This document shows, piece after piece, positions 35,220-43,143 of a stretch of DNA of 64,000 nucleotides. Each line of letters opens with the position of its first letter. The stretch's first letter is position 1. This DNA comes from Prevotellaceae bacterium UBA2448 (GTDB lineage Bacteria > Bacteroidota > Bacteroidia > Bacteroidales > Bacteroidaceae), in assembly GCA_002342585.1 (NCBI GenBank), contig DDQG01000016.1, forward strand, positions 1 to 64,000. Direction: 5' to 3'. A model generated the notes under the pieces. The model made no database searches and was not told the origin of the DNA. It was given only the letters and a program-made list of their open reading frames with translations. The translations under genes were made by a program, and so were the position numbers.

Positions 35220-36452
35220 ATGGTACTAAACTACATTTGGATAGCATTCTTTCTGCTCGCAGCCGTTTGTGCGCTGGTGCAGAGTTGCTTTTTAGGCAAT
35301 GTCGGAGTATTTGCCGACATCATCAATTCTACGTTCGACAACTCGAAGACAGCATTTGAGATTTCACTCGGTCTCACCGGTGTTCTCTCCCTTTGGATGG
35401 GAGTGATGAAAATAGGCGAGAAGGGTGGGGCAGTCAATGCCCTCTCACGCATATTGAGTCCGGTGTTCACCCGCCTCTTCCCCGATATTCCTAAGGGACA
35501 TCCCGCTACGGGACATATCTTTATGAACATAGCAGCCAACATGCTCGGACTCGACAATGCAGCCACTCCGCTCGGACTGAAAGCAATGGAGTCGATGCAG
35601 GAACTCAATCCCAAGAAGGATACAGCCACTAATCCGATGATTATGTTCCTTGTGCTCAACACCTCCGGACTTACCATCATCCCTGTCAGCATCATGGTGT
35701 ATAGGGCTCAGATGGGTGCGGCACAACCAACCGACATCTTCATTCCTATCCTGCTTGCCACGTTCGCAGCCACACTCGCAGGCATCATCATCACATCGCT
35801 CTACCAGCGCATAAACCTCCTGCAGCCGGTTCTGCTCTCAACACTTGGCGGCATGTGTCTTGCCGTAGCAGGCATCGTGTGGCTTTTCTCCCAGATGGAC
35901 AAAGACACGATGGACATAGTTAGCACAGCTGCAGCCAACATCATCCTCTTTGCCATCATCCTCAGTTTCATCATAGCTGGAGTGCGCAAGCGTGTCAATG
36001 TGTATGATGCCTTTGTAGAGGGGGCGAAAGACGGATTCGCCACGGCTGTGCGTGTCATTCCTTATCTCGTGGCAATACTCGTAGCCATAGGAGTGTTCCG
36101 TGCCAGCGGTGGTATGGACATACTTATCAAAGGCATCAACTGGTCGATGGAGTCGCTCGGACTCAATGCCGACTTCGTTCCTGCCTTGCCTACAGCACTT
36201 ATGAAACCTCTCTCAGGTAGTGGAGCTCGCGGTATGATGGTCGATTGCATGACTCAGTACGGAGCCGACTCCTTCGCTGGTCGTCTGGCTTGTATCTTCC
36301 AGGGATCTACCGACACTACCTTCTACATCCTTGCAGTCTATTTCGGTAGTGTCAGCATCCGTCACACTCGCCATGCACTCACCTGCGGACTCCTTGCTGA
36401 TGCAGCCGGAATCCTTGCAGCCATATTCGTTGCATATCTGTTCTTCGGATAA
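35220..36452 (+). CDS. Gate-domain membrane protein (SpmA-SpmB fusion)
   Basis: 410 residues with two nucleoside-recognition/Gate domains. The first half resembles SpmA (SLGLTGVLSLWMGVMKIGEKGG, HIFMNIAANMLGLDNAATPLGL) and the second SpmB (FATAVRVIPYLVAILVAIGVF, PLSGSGARGMM, QGSTDTTFYILAVYFG). In spore formers the two are separate; the fused form is common in non-sporulating Bacteroidetes and its transport role is unknown. A terminator follows at 36473-36504. Confidence 0.9.
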   Translation: MVLNYIWIAFFLLAAVCALVQSCFLGNVGVFADIINSTFDNSKTAFEISLGLTGVLSLWMGVMKIGEKGGAVNALSRILSPVFTRLFPDIPKGHPATGHIFMNIAANMLGLDNAATPLGLKAMESMQELNPKKDTATNPMIMFLVLNTSGLTIIPVSIMVYRAQMGAAQPTDIFIPILLATFAATLAGIIITSLYQRINLLQPVLLSTLGGMCLAVAGIVWLFSQMDKDTMDIVSTAAANIILFAIILSFIIAGVRKRVNVYDAFVEGAKDGFATAVRVIPYLVAILVAIGVFRASGGMDILIKGINWSMESLGLNADFVPALPTALMKPLSGSGARGMMVDCMTQYGADSFAGRLACIFQGSTDTTFYILAVYFGSVSIRHTRHALTCGLLADAAGILAAIFVAYLFFG

Positions 36453-36472
36453 ACAGAAACAGACAATAAAAA

Positions 36473-36504
36473 AATCAGCGGTGAAGGATGCTTCATCGCT
36501 GATT
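36473..36504. terminator. Bidirectional terminator
   Basis: A 14-bp stem AATCAGCGGTGAAG / CTTCATCGCTGATT (one G-U pair) around GATG. T-rich tails lie on both strands, serving the Gate gene (plus) and the FKBP gene (minus). Confidence 0.85.
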
Positions 36505-36524
36505 TTGTTTTATGCCTGTTCCGC

Positions 36525-37541
36525 TTACTTCTCTATGTCCAGCAGTTCTACTGTGAAGATAAGAGTTGAGTAAGGCTTGATGTTTCCTGTCTCGCGGTCG
36601 CCGTAAGCCAGTTCCTGTGGAATGTAGAGTTCCCACTTCGAACCAACAGGCATCATGCAGAGAGCCTCAGTCCATCCCTTAATTACCTGATTCACCTGGA
36701 ATGTGGCAGGTTGTCCGCGCTTGATGCTGCTGTCGAACACAGTGCCGTCGATGAGAGTGCCCTCATAGTTTACCTTCACCTTATCGGTCTTCTGTGGAAT
36801 GGCACCCTTGCCTTCTGTCAGCACCTTGTACTGCAGACCCGAAGTAGTTGTGTGCACACCCTCCTTGGTTCTGTTCTCAGCGAGGAACCGCTCACCAGCC
36901 TTGCGGTTAGCGCCCCACAGCTTCTCCTTGTTCTCAGCCTGACGAGCTGTCACAGCTTGTTGCAACTGCTGTCCTGCCTCCTGCACACCAATCTTGTTAG
37001 TGCCCAGCAGACCTTCAATCAGGCCGTGAGCCACGATTCCTGCATTGATGCTCTTGTCAGGGTCGGCAGCATAGTACTCCTTTGAGAGATTCTTCGACAT
37101 GTTCACTACCTGTCCGCCGATCTGTCCGCCTGCAGCATATGCTGCCTTCTCCTTATTCTGCGGATCTATGTTTGCAGCGTCCATGATGCCCTTGCAGAAC
37201 TCAGCAATATAAGCTGTGTCCACACCGAGTTGGTTCACCATATAGCCCTTCAGTCCGTTGCTCTGAGCAATACCGAAGATGTGTGCGAGGCTATCGCCAG
37301 CGTCCTTCAGTTCTACTGCTGGCAGAGTGACTGCAGCGCCTGTAGTATTCTCCTGTTGAGCCTTGATGAAAGCAGCGAGGTCAGCCTTCTGCTTCTCCTT
37401 GAATGCCTTTAGCTGAGCAGCCTTCAGAGCCTTAGCTTCCTTCTGTGCAGCCTTGAAAGCTGCGATGCTGTCCTTTGCACTTGTCTGTGCAAAAACAGCA
37501 CTTGACATTGCAAGTGCTGTAATTATGATATAAAGTCTCAT
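36525..37541 (-). CDS. Periplasmic FKBP-type prolyl isomerase
   Basis: 338 residues with a signal peptide (about 1-18, cut after VFA). A Lys/Ala-rich stretch (20-65) follows, then an N-terminal helical dimerisation region (about 80-225) and the FKBP fold (about 230-338): KVNYEGTLIDGTVFDSS, VNQVIKGWTEAL and TGNIKPYSTLIF. It likely helps fold exported proteins. It is downstream of another FKBP gene (18-base gap), with which it shares the N-terminal plan. The Lys/Ala segment is specific to this copy. Confidence 0.9.
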   Translation of the reverse strand: MRLYIIITALAMSSAVFAQTSAKDSIAAFKAAQKEAKALKAAQLKAFKEKQKADLAAFIKAQQENTTGAAVTLPAVELKDAGDSLAHIFGIAQSNGLKGYMVNQLGVDTAYIAEFCKGIMDAANIDPQNKEKAAYAAGGQIGGQVVNMSKNLSKEYYAADPDKSINAGIVAHGLIEGLLGTNKIGVQEAGQQLQQAVTARQAENKEKLWGANRKAGERFLAENRTKEGVHTTTSGLQYKVLTEGKGAIPQKTDKVKVNYEGTLIDGTVFDSSIKRGQPATFQVNQVIKGWTEALCMMPVGSKWELYIPQELAYGDRETGNIKPYSTLIFTVELLDIEK

Positions 37542-37559
37542 AAAACCTATTCGTCTTTT

Positions 37560-38420
37560 TTACTTCAAAGATTCGATAGTGAAGATAAGAGTAGAGAAAG
37601 GCTTGATAGAACCCATGTTCTGTGCACCGTAAGCCTGATCCTGAGGGATAACAACTTCCCACTTAGAACCGGCAGGCATAATCTTCAGCACCTCAACCCA
37701 TCCTGGAATTACGTGTGGAGCAGCCAAGTTAACCTCGAATGGCTGGTTGCGCTCGTAGCTGCTGTCGAATACAGTGCCGTCGATGAGTTTACCTTCGTAG
37801 TTTACCTTTACCTTAGCAGTGTCAGCTGGCACCTTACCGTCGCCGGCAACGATAACCTTATACTGTACACCTGAAGGCAGAACAGTCACACCTTCCTTCT
37901 TCTTGTTCTCAGCCAGATACTTCTCGCCGGCAGCCTTATTCTCGCCAAACTGCTTCTCAAGGTTTGCAGTGCGGATAGGTTCCATGCGGTTGTTGAACGA
38001 CTCGTAAGCCTGTTCAGCAGTGCGAGTTTCAGTACCCTTCAGACCAGCGATAAGACCAGCCAGGATATTATTTACGTTAACTGTCTGAGTAGAGTCACCA
38101 GCAAAAACGTCCTGTCCCAGACCCTTTGCCATTTGCTGTACCTGCTTACCTACTTCCATACCCTTCATGTAAGCTTCCTTCTTTGGGCTAGTCTCGTTCA
38201 CAGCACCTTCCTTCATACCCTTGATAAACTCATCGATGTATGCAGAGTCAACGCCGAGCTGCATTGTCATGTACTGCTTCAGACCCTGAGCCTGAGCCAC
38301 ACCGAGGTCGTAAGCCATTGAATCTACGTCAGTCTTCAGATTTGCTTTTCCACCGCCATTGCAGGCTGTGAAACAAATGGCAGTCATAGCAACTGCTGCC
38401 ATCAACATAATTTTCTTCAT
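37560..38420 (-). CDS. Lipoprotein FKBP-type prolyl isomerase
   Basis: 286 residues. Lipoprotein signal with lipobox FTAC (Cys20). An N-terminal FKBP dimerisation domain covers about 28-165 and an FKBP fold about 178-286 (KVNYEGKLIDGTVFDSS, VIPGWVEVLKIMPAGSKWEV). It likely acts as a membrane-anchored folding helper. First of two tandem FKBP genes on the minus strand. Promoter at 38480-38487. Confidence 0.92.
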   Translation of the reverse strand: MKKIMLMAAVAMTAICFTACNGGGKANLKTDVDSMAYDLGVAQAQGLKQYMTMQLGVDSAYIDEFIKGMKEGAVNETSPKKEAYMKGMEVGKQVQQMAKGLGQDVFAGDSTQTVNVNNILAGLIAGLKGTETRTAEQAYESFNNRMEPIRTANLEKQFGENKAAGEKYLAENKKKEGVTVLPSGVQYKVIVAGDGKVPADTAKVKVNYEGKLIDGTVFDSSYERNQPFEVNLAAPHVIPGWVEVLKIMPAGSKWEVVIPQDQAYGAQNMGSIKPFSTLIFTIESLK

Positions 38421-38479
38421 TGTTCTGTAATTAATTATAAAATGTAAAATAAAAATAAGTCCAAATCTTTATTACGCTA

Positions 38480-38487
38480 CAAAGGTA
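38480..38487 (-). promoter_or_regulatory. -7 element TACCTTTG for the FKBP pair
   Basis: Exact TACCTTTG on the minus strand, 60 bases before the ATG at 38420. Confidence 0.6.
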
Positions 38488-38549
38488 CGAACATTTTACG
38501 TTATCCGTTTTACATTTTACATATTTTGACATAATGTTATTAAAGAAAT

Positions 38550-38742
38550 GCTTGCGGGACTCCCGCGAACATGAAAAAAGGTTCTGACATTCTCGCGGGG
38601 TTCCCGCGAATGAGAAAAATTGTTTTGAATTACTCGCGGGGCATCCGCGAGCATGAAAAAGTCTTTGGGCACTCTTGCGGGGCTCCCGCGAGCAAGAAAA
38701 TGTGTTTTGACTCCCTCGCGGGAGCCCCGCGAGCATAAAAAG
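38550..38742. repeat. Tandem array of five palindromic CTCGCGGG-CCCGCGAG units
   Basis: Five units begin near 38550, 38591, 38632, 38673 and 38714, about 41 bases apart. Each has a palindromic core of the type CTCGCGGGGCTCCCGCGAGC followed by ATGAAAAA-like sequence and an 11-13 base variable gap. GC content of the cores is far above the surroundings. The array fills the space between the dprA stop codon (38743) and the FKBP promoter. No T-run follows the hairpins in the dprA direction. It accounts for the gene-free stretch 38421-38742. Confidence 0.9.
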
Positions 38743-39852
38743 TTATCTTATCTTTCTATATCTGCCGCCGCCGATGAAATCGACCAGCCCTTTGCTTTCA
38801 AGTTCGAAGAGGGCGATGCTGACGGCACTGAACGACATGCCCGATTCGGCAACTATCTCGCTGGTGGTCTTGCCTTCATCCGAACCGGAGAGGCAGTTGA
38901 TTATTTTCTGCTCTTCTGACGCTAATTTTACGAATAGTTCCTGCTGCACAGGCTGCTTGGTGCTAGAAACCGCTTGCCAACCCATCAGTTCGAATAGGTC
39001 TTGGGCTGAGCGAATGCTATGTGCCAGGTTGTTGTAGATAATTCGGTTGCAACCCTTGCTGTATTCATCGTTCGTACGCCCTGGAAAAGCATATACTTCG
39101 CGTCCGTAGCTGTTGGCGATATTGGCTGTGATGAGCGAACCGCCACGTTCAGCACTTTCCACCACTACCGTAGCATCAGCCAAACCTGCTACGATGCGGT
39201 TGCGCTGCACGAAGTTGCCCTTTTCTATAGTTGTGTGAGTAGGATATTCGGTGAGCAAGCCGCCGTGAAGGGTCATTTCAACGGCTGTCTGGCGATGGAG
39301 CCGCGGATAAATCATGTCGAGTCCGTGAGCTACTACTCCGACAGTGGGCAAGCCCTGACGCAAGGCTTCTCGATGAGCACAGATGTCGATGCCGTATGCC
39401 AGTCCGCTTACGATGAGCATGGAAGGATCTAAAGCATGCAAATCTTCGATGAAATGGGAGCAAATGTCTTTGCCATAGGCTGTGGCATGGCGTGTGCCAA
39501 CGATGCTGACGATGTGTTTTGCGTTCAGGTCGACATTTCCGCAGAAGTAGAGCACGAGCGGAGCATCATCGCAATCCTGTAATCGCACCGGGTAGTCTTT
39601 GTCGCCAAGCATGATGCAGCGCATATTCTTCTTTTCTATGAAATCCAGTTCCTCGCGAGCCCGTTGCAGAGTAGGCTCAGTATTATTGAGGAGATTCAGA
39701 AGTTGTTCGCTGGCTTCGGGAAGCAGTTCGGGCAGTTCATGACTGTGCTCGAACAGCAGACTGAGGTCGTCCACCTGCTCTACAATCTTGCGGGCAGTGG
39801 CGGGACCGATTCCATGAATCTGTGTGAGCGCTATGGCGTGGAGGAGAGACAT
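38743..39852 (-). CDS. dprA: DNA-processing protein DprA
   Basis: 369 residues. Protects incoming single-stranded DNA and loads RecA during natural transformation. N-terminal helix-hairpin-helix (TQIHGIGPATARKIV, 12-26) and Rossmann-like core with SIVGTRHATAYGKDI, VSGLAYGIDICAHREAL and the FVQRNRIVAGL, ESAERGGSLITA and FPGRTNDEYSKGCN segments. A C-terminal winged-helix domain runs from about 310 to 369. All family features are intact, so the host may be able to take up DNA. It follows the thioesterase gene by 40 bases of simple repeats and ends at the palindrome array. Confidence 0.95.
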   Translation of the reverse strand: MSLLHAIALTQIHGIGPATARKIVEQVDDLSLLFEHSHELPELLPEASEQLLNLLNNTEPTLQRAREELDFIEKKNMRCIMLGDKDYPVRLQDCDDAPLVLYFCGNVDLNAKHIVSIVGTRHATAYGKDICSHFIEDLHALDPSMLIVSGLAYGIDICAHREALRQGLPTVGVVAHGLDMIYPRLHRQTAVEMTLHGGLLTEYPTHTTIEKGNFVQRNRIVAGLADATVVVESAERGGSLITANIANSYGREVYAFPGRTNDEYSKGCNRIIYNNLAHSIRSAQDLFELMGWQAVSSTKQPVQQELFVKLASEEQKIINCLSGSDEGKTTSEIVAESGMSFSAVSIALFELESKGLVDFIGGGRYRKIR

Positions 39853-39895
39853 CCTAATTGATAGTTGACAGGTGAGAGGTGATAGTTGAAAATTA
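39853..39895. repeat. Simple intergenic TGATAGTTGA-type repeat
   Basis: Degenerate copies of GATAGTTGA, with GAGAGGTGATAGTTGA, fill the gap before dprA. Confidence 0.5.
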
Positions 39896-40300
39896 TTCCG
39901 AGATTAGCGGCAGAAATATCTGATTCAGTTCGTCGCTGTCGCCGAGGCGACCATTGATGAGGCAGACGGTATCTACCTGGGCGCGAACGCAGACTTTGTC
40001 GTCGGAGGCACGGAAGATGTCCTGATAGAATATCCATTTGATGCCTTCTTTCTTTACTCGGATGCGAACGACGTATTCGTCGCGACTGCGAAGGGGGGTC
40101 TTGAACTGTATGGTGATGCGAGCCACAACGGCATCGGTACCTCGCTCGTGCAGGTCCATAAAACTCACGCCGTGGCTAAGCAGAAATTCATGACGGGCAT
40201 GTTCCAAGTAGTGCTGGTAGTTGGCATTGTTCACTATGCCCTGCACGTCGCACTCGTAGTCGCGCACTTTGTCGCGATGTTCGTAAATATAGTTTGACAC
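39893..40300 (-). CDS. Hotdog-fold acyl-CoA thioesterase
   Basis: 135 residues of the 4HBT/YbgC type. Key features: RDYECDVQGIVNNANYQHYLEHARHEFL-like start with the catalytic Asp18 and Asn24/Asn26 region, FKTPLRSRDEYVVRIRV and FYQDIF strands. It hydrolyses an acyl-CoA or acyl-thioester; the substrate is unknown. First of a two-gene unit with dprA. Confidence 0.88.
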   Translation of the reverse strand: MSNYIYEHRDKVRDYECDVQGIVNNANYQHYLEHARHEFLLSHGVSFMDLHERGTDAVVARITIQFKTPLRSRDEYVVRIRVKKEGIKWIFYQDIFRASDDKVCVRAQVDTVCLINGRLGDSDELNQIFLPLISE

Positions 40301-40364
40301 AAAGTTAAAAGTTAATTGTTAAAAGTTCCAAAGTAGTCTATGCATTATGCATTACTTTTGGGTG

Positions 40365-40372
40365 CAAAGATA
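40365..40372 (-). promoter_or_regulatory. -7 element TATCTTTG for thioesterase-dprA
   Basis: Exact TAnnTTTG on the minus strand, 65 bases before the thioesterase start. The intervening leader has short AGTTAAAAGTTAAT and ATGCATTATGC repeats. Confidence 0.5.
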
Positions 40373-40433
40373 ATGATTTTGTAATCAAAACAACAGGGAA
40401 ATCCACTTGCTTTGCAAAAAAACTATATATATA

Positions 40434-40465
40434 TTTGCTATATGTATGTTTTTAACATATATTTG
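40434..40465 (+). promoter_or_regulatory. Promoter of the MauE-like operon
   Basis: TTTG (40434-40437), 20 bases, TATATTTG (40458-40465). This gives a leader of about 70 nt before the ATG at 40543. Confidence 0.7.
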
Positions 40466-40542
40466 CGGCAGTTTTATTCTGTGTTGGAGTTGTGAAGATA
40501 AGGGTAAGTGTAGAGGCGACTCTAAGCTCATGTCTGTTTTAA

Positions 40543-41478
40543 ATGATGGCTAATAGAAAGAAATTTGTACGGTTATCGGAATGGCTCGTCGGACTGGTGT
40601 TTATTTTCTCTGCTTTTGGCAAGATAGATAATGCATCGGGTTTTGGCGAATTGATTACCAGCTATGGACTTGCTTGGTTCTCTATTCTGTCGCCTGTTAT
40701 TATCATTATGGAAATGGCTGTGGGATTGTGTTTTGTGCTTCATGTAAAATCTCGCTCAACAGCTATCGTGAGTATTCTGATGCTTTCTGTCTTCTCCTTG
40801 GCTTTTATGTATGCGAATATAATCCACGGGATAGAGGATTGTGGATGTTTTGGTAGTATAGAGACAAGAATGCCGGTGTGGGCTACATATGTGAGGAACC
40901 TTGTTTTGCTTCTGCTCTCTGTCTTTATATGGTTGTACGAACCAAAGGTGGCGGATAGGAAAAAACCTTCAGTTTGGCTTATGTCTGCTTTTGCAGGTAT
41001 GATGTCTGTGACCATTTTCTTTACTGGCAACTCGTGGAGAATGTCGACTTTTTATACAAACCAGTTTTTACCAAAGCATCCGATCATTGACCTCGTAGTA
41101 GCTGAAACACCTCTGAATGACTACCTGCAGGTGTCGGCTGATTCTACATATATAGTGTGGGTGTTTTCATACAGTTGCTCTACCTGTATCAATAGCATGG
41201 AGAATATAAAGCACTATCAGGAAGGTCTGGCTGACCGTTTTGTACCGATGAGTGTGACGGAGGATGAGTCGGGAAGGAAAAGGAAACTCCTGAACGTAGA
41301 TTTCAATCCCATAAATGTAGGCAACGGACTTTCTGGTTTTATTGAGGTGCTGCCCACACTCCTTTATATCGAAAAGGGAGTAATAAAGTACGTAATTGAG
41401 GGCGGTGTGCCCAACGTTTACCTCTTCAAAAGTAATTATTTGGAGATGTCGAACGATGAAATATTAAATAATCAATAA
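40543..41478 (+). CDS. MauE/DoxX-like membrane protein fused to thioredoxin-like domain
   Basis: 311 residues. An N-terminal four-helix membrane domain (about 10-130) carries the MauE/DoxX-type motif EDCGCFGS with Cys100 and Cys102. A further span (about 143-162) follows. A periplasmic-facing thioredoxin-like domain (about 175-300) has the CSTC active site (Cys212, Cys215) in VFSYSCSTCINSMENI. MauE-type proteins pass oxidising equivalents to thiol partners, as in methylamine dehydrogenase maturation and VKOR/DsbB-like relays. The next gene (22-base gap) encodes a lipoprotein with eight mature cysteines, its likely disulfide substrate. That pairing is inference. Confidence 0.8.
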   Translation: MMANRKKFVRLSEWLVGLVFIFSAFGKIDNASGFGELITSYGLAWFSILSPVIIIMEMAVGLCFVLHVKSRSTAIVSILMLSVFSLAFMYANIIHGIEDCGCFGSIETRMPVWATYVRNLVLLLLSVFIWLYEPKVADRKKPSVWLMSAFAGMMSVTIFFTGNSWRMSTFYTNQFLPKHPIIDLVVAETPLNDYLQVSADSTYIVWVFSYSCSTCINSMENIKHYQEGLADRFVPMSVTEDESGRKRKLLNVDFNPINVGNGLSGFIEVLPTLLYIEKGVIKYVIEGGVPNVYLFKSNYLEMSNDEILNNQ

Positions 41479-41500
41479 CCACTTTTAAACATTTACAACT

Positions 41501-41737
41501 ATGAAAACAAAAGTTTTTAGATTTCTGATTTGTATCTTGGTGACTGTATTAGCAGTCGGTATGGCATCCTGTAAGAAGGATAAGAAAAAATGTTCCGATA
41601 GTAAACCATATTATTGCAGCAGTAGCAAAGGCTGTTGCGCGTATCAGTATTCTGATCTTCATGGCACTTGTTTTAATACTTTGGAAGGTTGCCGTAGGTC
41701 AGGTTTTGCATGCGAAACCTGTCATATCGAAAAGTAA
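41501..41737 (+). CDS. Small cysteine-rich lipoprotein
   Basis: 78 residues. Lipoprotein signal with lipobox MASC (Cys24) and a Lys-rich start (KKDKKK). The mature part has eight further cysteines (31, 39, 45, 46, 57, 64, 71, 74), including a vicinal Cys45-Cys46 pair, suited to four disulfides. I do not recognise a family. It is co-transcribed with the MauE/thioredoxin-like protein, which could make or reshuffle its disulfides. A terminator follows at 41762-41804. Confidence 0.8.
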   Translation: MKTKVFRFLICILVTVLAVGMASCKKDKKKCSDSKPYYCSSSKGCCAYQYSDLHGTCFNTLEGCRRSGFACETCHIEK

Positions 41738-41761
41738 GTTTACGGTTCATAAAAAATCGAT

Positions 41762-41804
41762 TCGCCCCTGCATCTCGTTATGTAGATTCAGGGGCGATTT
41801 GTTT
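41762..41804. terminator. Bidirectional terminator
   Basis: TCGCCCCTG (41762-41770) pairs with CAGGGGCGA (41789-41797). TTTGTTTG follows on the plus strand and ATCGATTTTTT on the minus strand, so it serves both converging genes. Confidence 0.75.
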
Positions 41805-41822
41805 GTGATTATGTATTTATTC

Positions 41823-42974
41823 CTACTCCAGTGTGAAGTTTCCTGTGGTTGTTTTGTCTTCGGCAAATCGGTTGCCAGGTGATGTGCTGTAGCAACTGTA
41901 TGTACCTGATCTGCTATCACGGAATGTCAAAGAATATGTAGATATCGTAGTGCTGCTGGACGACATAAAGCGGGTCTCGATAACTAATTCCGCATTTTTA
42001 GTACCCATTTTGTTGTATGTACATCTGACGATGGAATAGCTGCTACTGCTTCCCAGTCCAGGGTCGAAACTGGTTACTCTAACTGACGAGCCAGTCTGGG
42101 AACCAAACTGATACCATTCTTCCAGTACGTTGGCTATTACGATGGTAAACTTTTTATATGCGATGCTTTCCGGAGCTGATGCCACAACGTAGCTCGATTC
42201 TTTTGCAATCGTAAAACGTCCTTCCTTGCCATTAGAGTACTTTGTTGTTCCACCATTTTCCGAAGTGAAGTTCAGTTGTAAAGTGGTAGAATTTGTTCCG
42301 GATGATGTTGAATACGTATAGGTTATTTTAGCAGTGTTGCTGCCAGTCTTTTCGTAAGAAGCAGAAATGAGAGCAAAGGTGGAGTAGTAACTTGCACTGC
42401 TGACGCTGTAGTTGCTGTTGAAATACAGGTCAAGAGTGGTGGAGTAGTTTGTGAAGTCGGTAATCGCTGTGATGTGATAGCCGCTTGCATCGTCGGGAGC
42501 ATAAGAAATGCTATTACCGCTGCCACCGTTGCTTCCGCCTTGATTGTTATTCAGTTTTTGGAAAGTAATATTTGTGTTATACATGTTTAGGGTTATACTA
42601 TTGGCACTCAAGTCTAAAATAGTCCATTTGTCGGTTGAGCCACTAGGCGAGTAGACGACATTGATTTCTTTTAGGTTAGCGTAATAATTGTAGGTAAACT
42701 CCGTATAGGCGTTGACAGTGAATTCTTCGGAATATGAATTGTAATCATAAGTAGCGATAATACCATTACCACCCTCGAATTTGAGATATACAGCTCCTTG
42801 CATAGTGCTTCCCTGTTGTTCGTAATATGCCCATTCACCATCAATTGATTGTGACACATTGCCAGAACCGTTCTCAGGATTGTCTCTCTCAGTACTGTCG
42901 TTCCCTTCGCTTCCGCAAGAAATGAAAGTTGCAAAACAAAATAATGCTGCAATGAAAAAAGAAAAATGTTTCAT
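41823..42974 (-). CDS. Lipoprotein with duplicated beta-rich module
   Basis: 383 residues. Lipobox FISC (Cys20), a Ser/Asn/Gly-rich linker, then a lipocalin-like N-terminal region (about 45-145: DGEWAYYEQQG, YLKFEGGNG). A poly-Gly/Ser/Asn hinge follows near 145-160. Two related modules of about 100 residues come after: each has a strand of type Y-x-K-x-G-x-x-x-A (YEKTGSNTA, YNKMGTKNA) followed by T-x-L-x-F-type strands. I do not know the function. Monocistronic, with a long AT-rich upstream gap. Confidence 0.75.
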   Translation of the reverse strand: MKHFSFFIAALFCFATFISCGSEGNDSTERDNPENGSGNVSQSIDGEWAYYEQQGSTMQGAVYLKFEGGNGIIATYDYNSYSEEFTVNAYTEFTYNYYANLKEINVVYSPSGSTDKWTILDLSANSITLNMYNTNITFQKLNNNQGGSNGGSGNSISYAPDDASGYHITAITDFTNYSTTLDLYFNSNYSVSSASYYSTFALISASYEKTGSNTAKITYTYSTSSGTNSTTLQLNFTSENGGTTKYSNGKEGRFTIAKESSYVVASAPESIAYKKFTIVIANVLEEWYQFGSQTGSSVRVTSFDPGLGSSSSYSIVRCTYNKMGTKNAELVIETRFMSSSSTTISTYSLTFRDSRSGTYSCYSTSPGNRFAEDKTTTGNFTLE

Positions 42975-43065
42975 AGTTGTTATTAATCTAGGATGTAAAA
43001 AGTAGAATGCGTGGCAAATATAAATAAAATAAAATGAGTATTAAAGAGTTGAGTATTTTTTTACG

Positions 43066-43073
43066 TATCTTTG
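43066..43073 (+). promoter_or_regulatory. -7 element TATCTTTG for FKBP
   Basis: Exact TAnnTTTG, 71 bases before the ATG at 43144. The gap 42975-43143 otherwise shows only AT-rich sequence. Confidence 0.5.
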
Positions 43074-43143
43074 TCCCGAATTTACAAAAATAAGGAAAGA
43101 ATTATAGAGTAAAACTAACAAATATACACATTATATTATTATT

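Noticed and set aside
38431..38736. 101-residue minus-strand frame with repeated SREPR-type words
   Set aside because: It is a translation of the palindrome array; Cys/Arg/Ser-rich composition and repeat origin, no start context. Treated as noncoding.
38550..38742. CRISPR array
   Set aside because: Gaps between units are 11-13 bases, units differ from each other, and no cas genes are near. Palindromic tandem repeat fits better.
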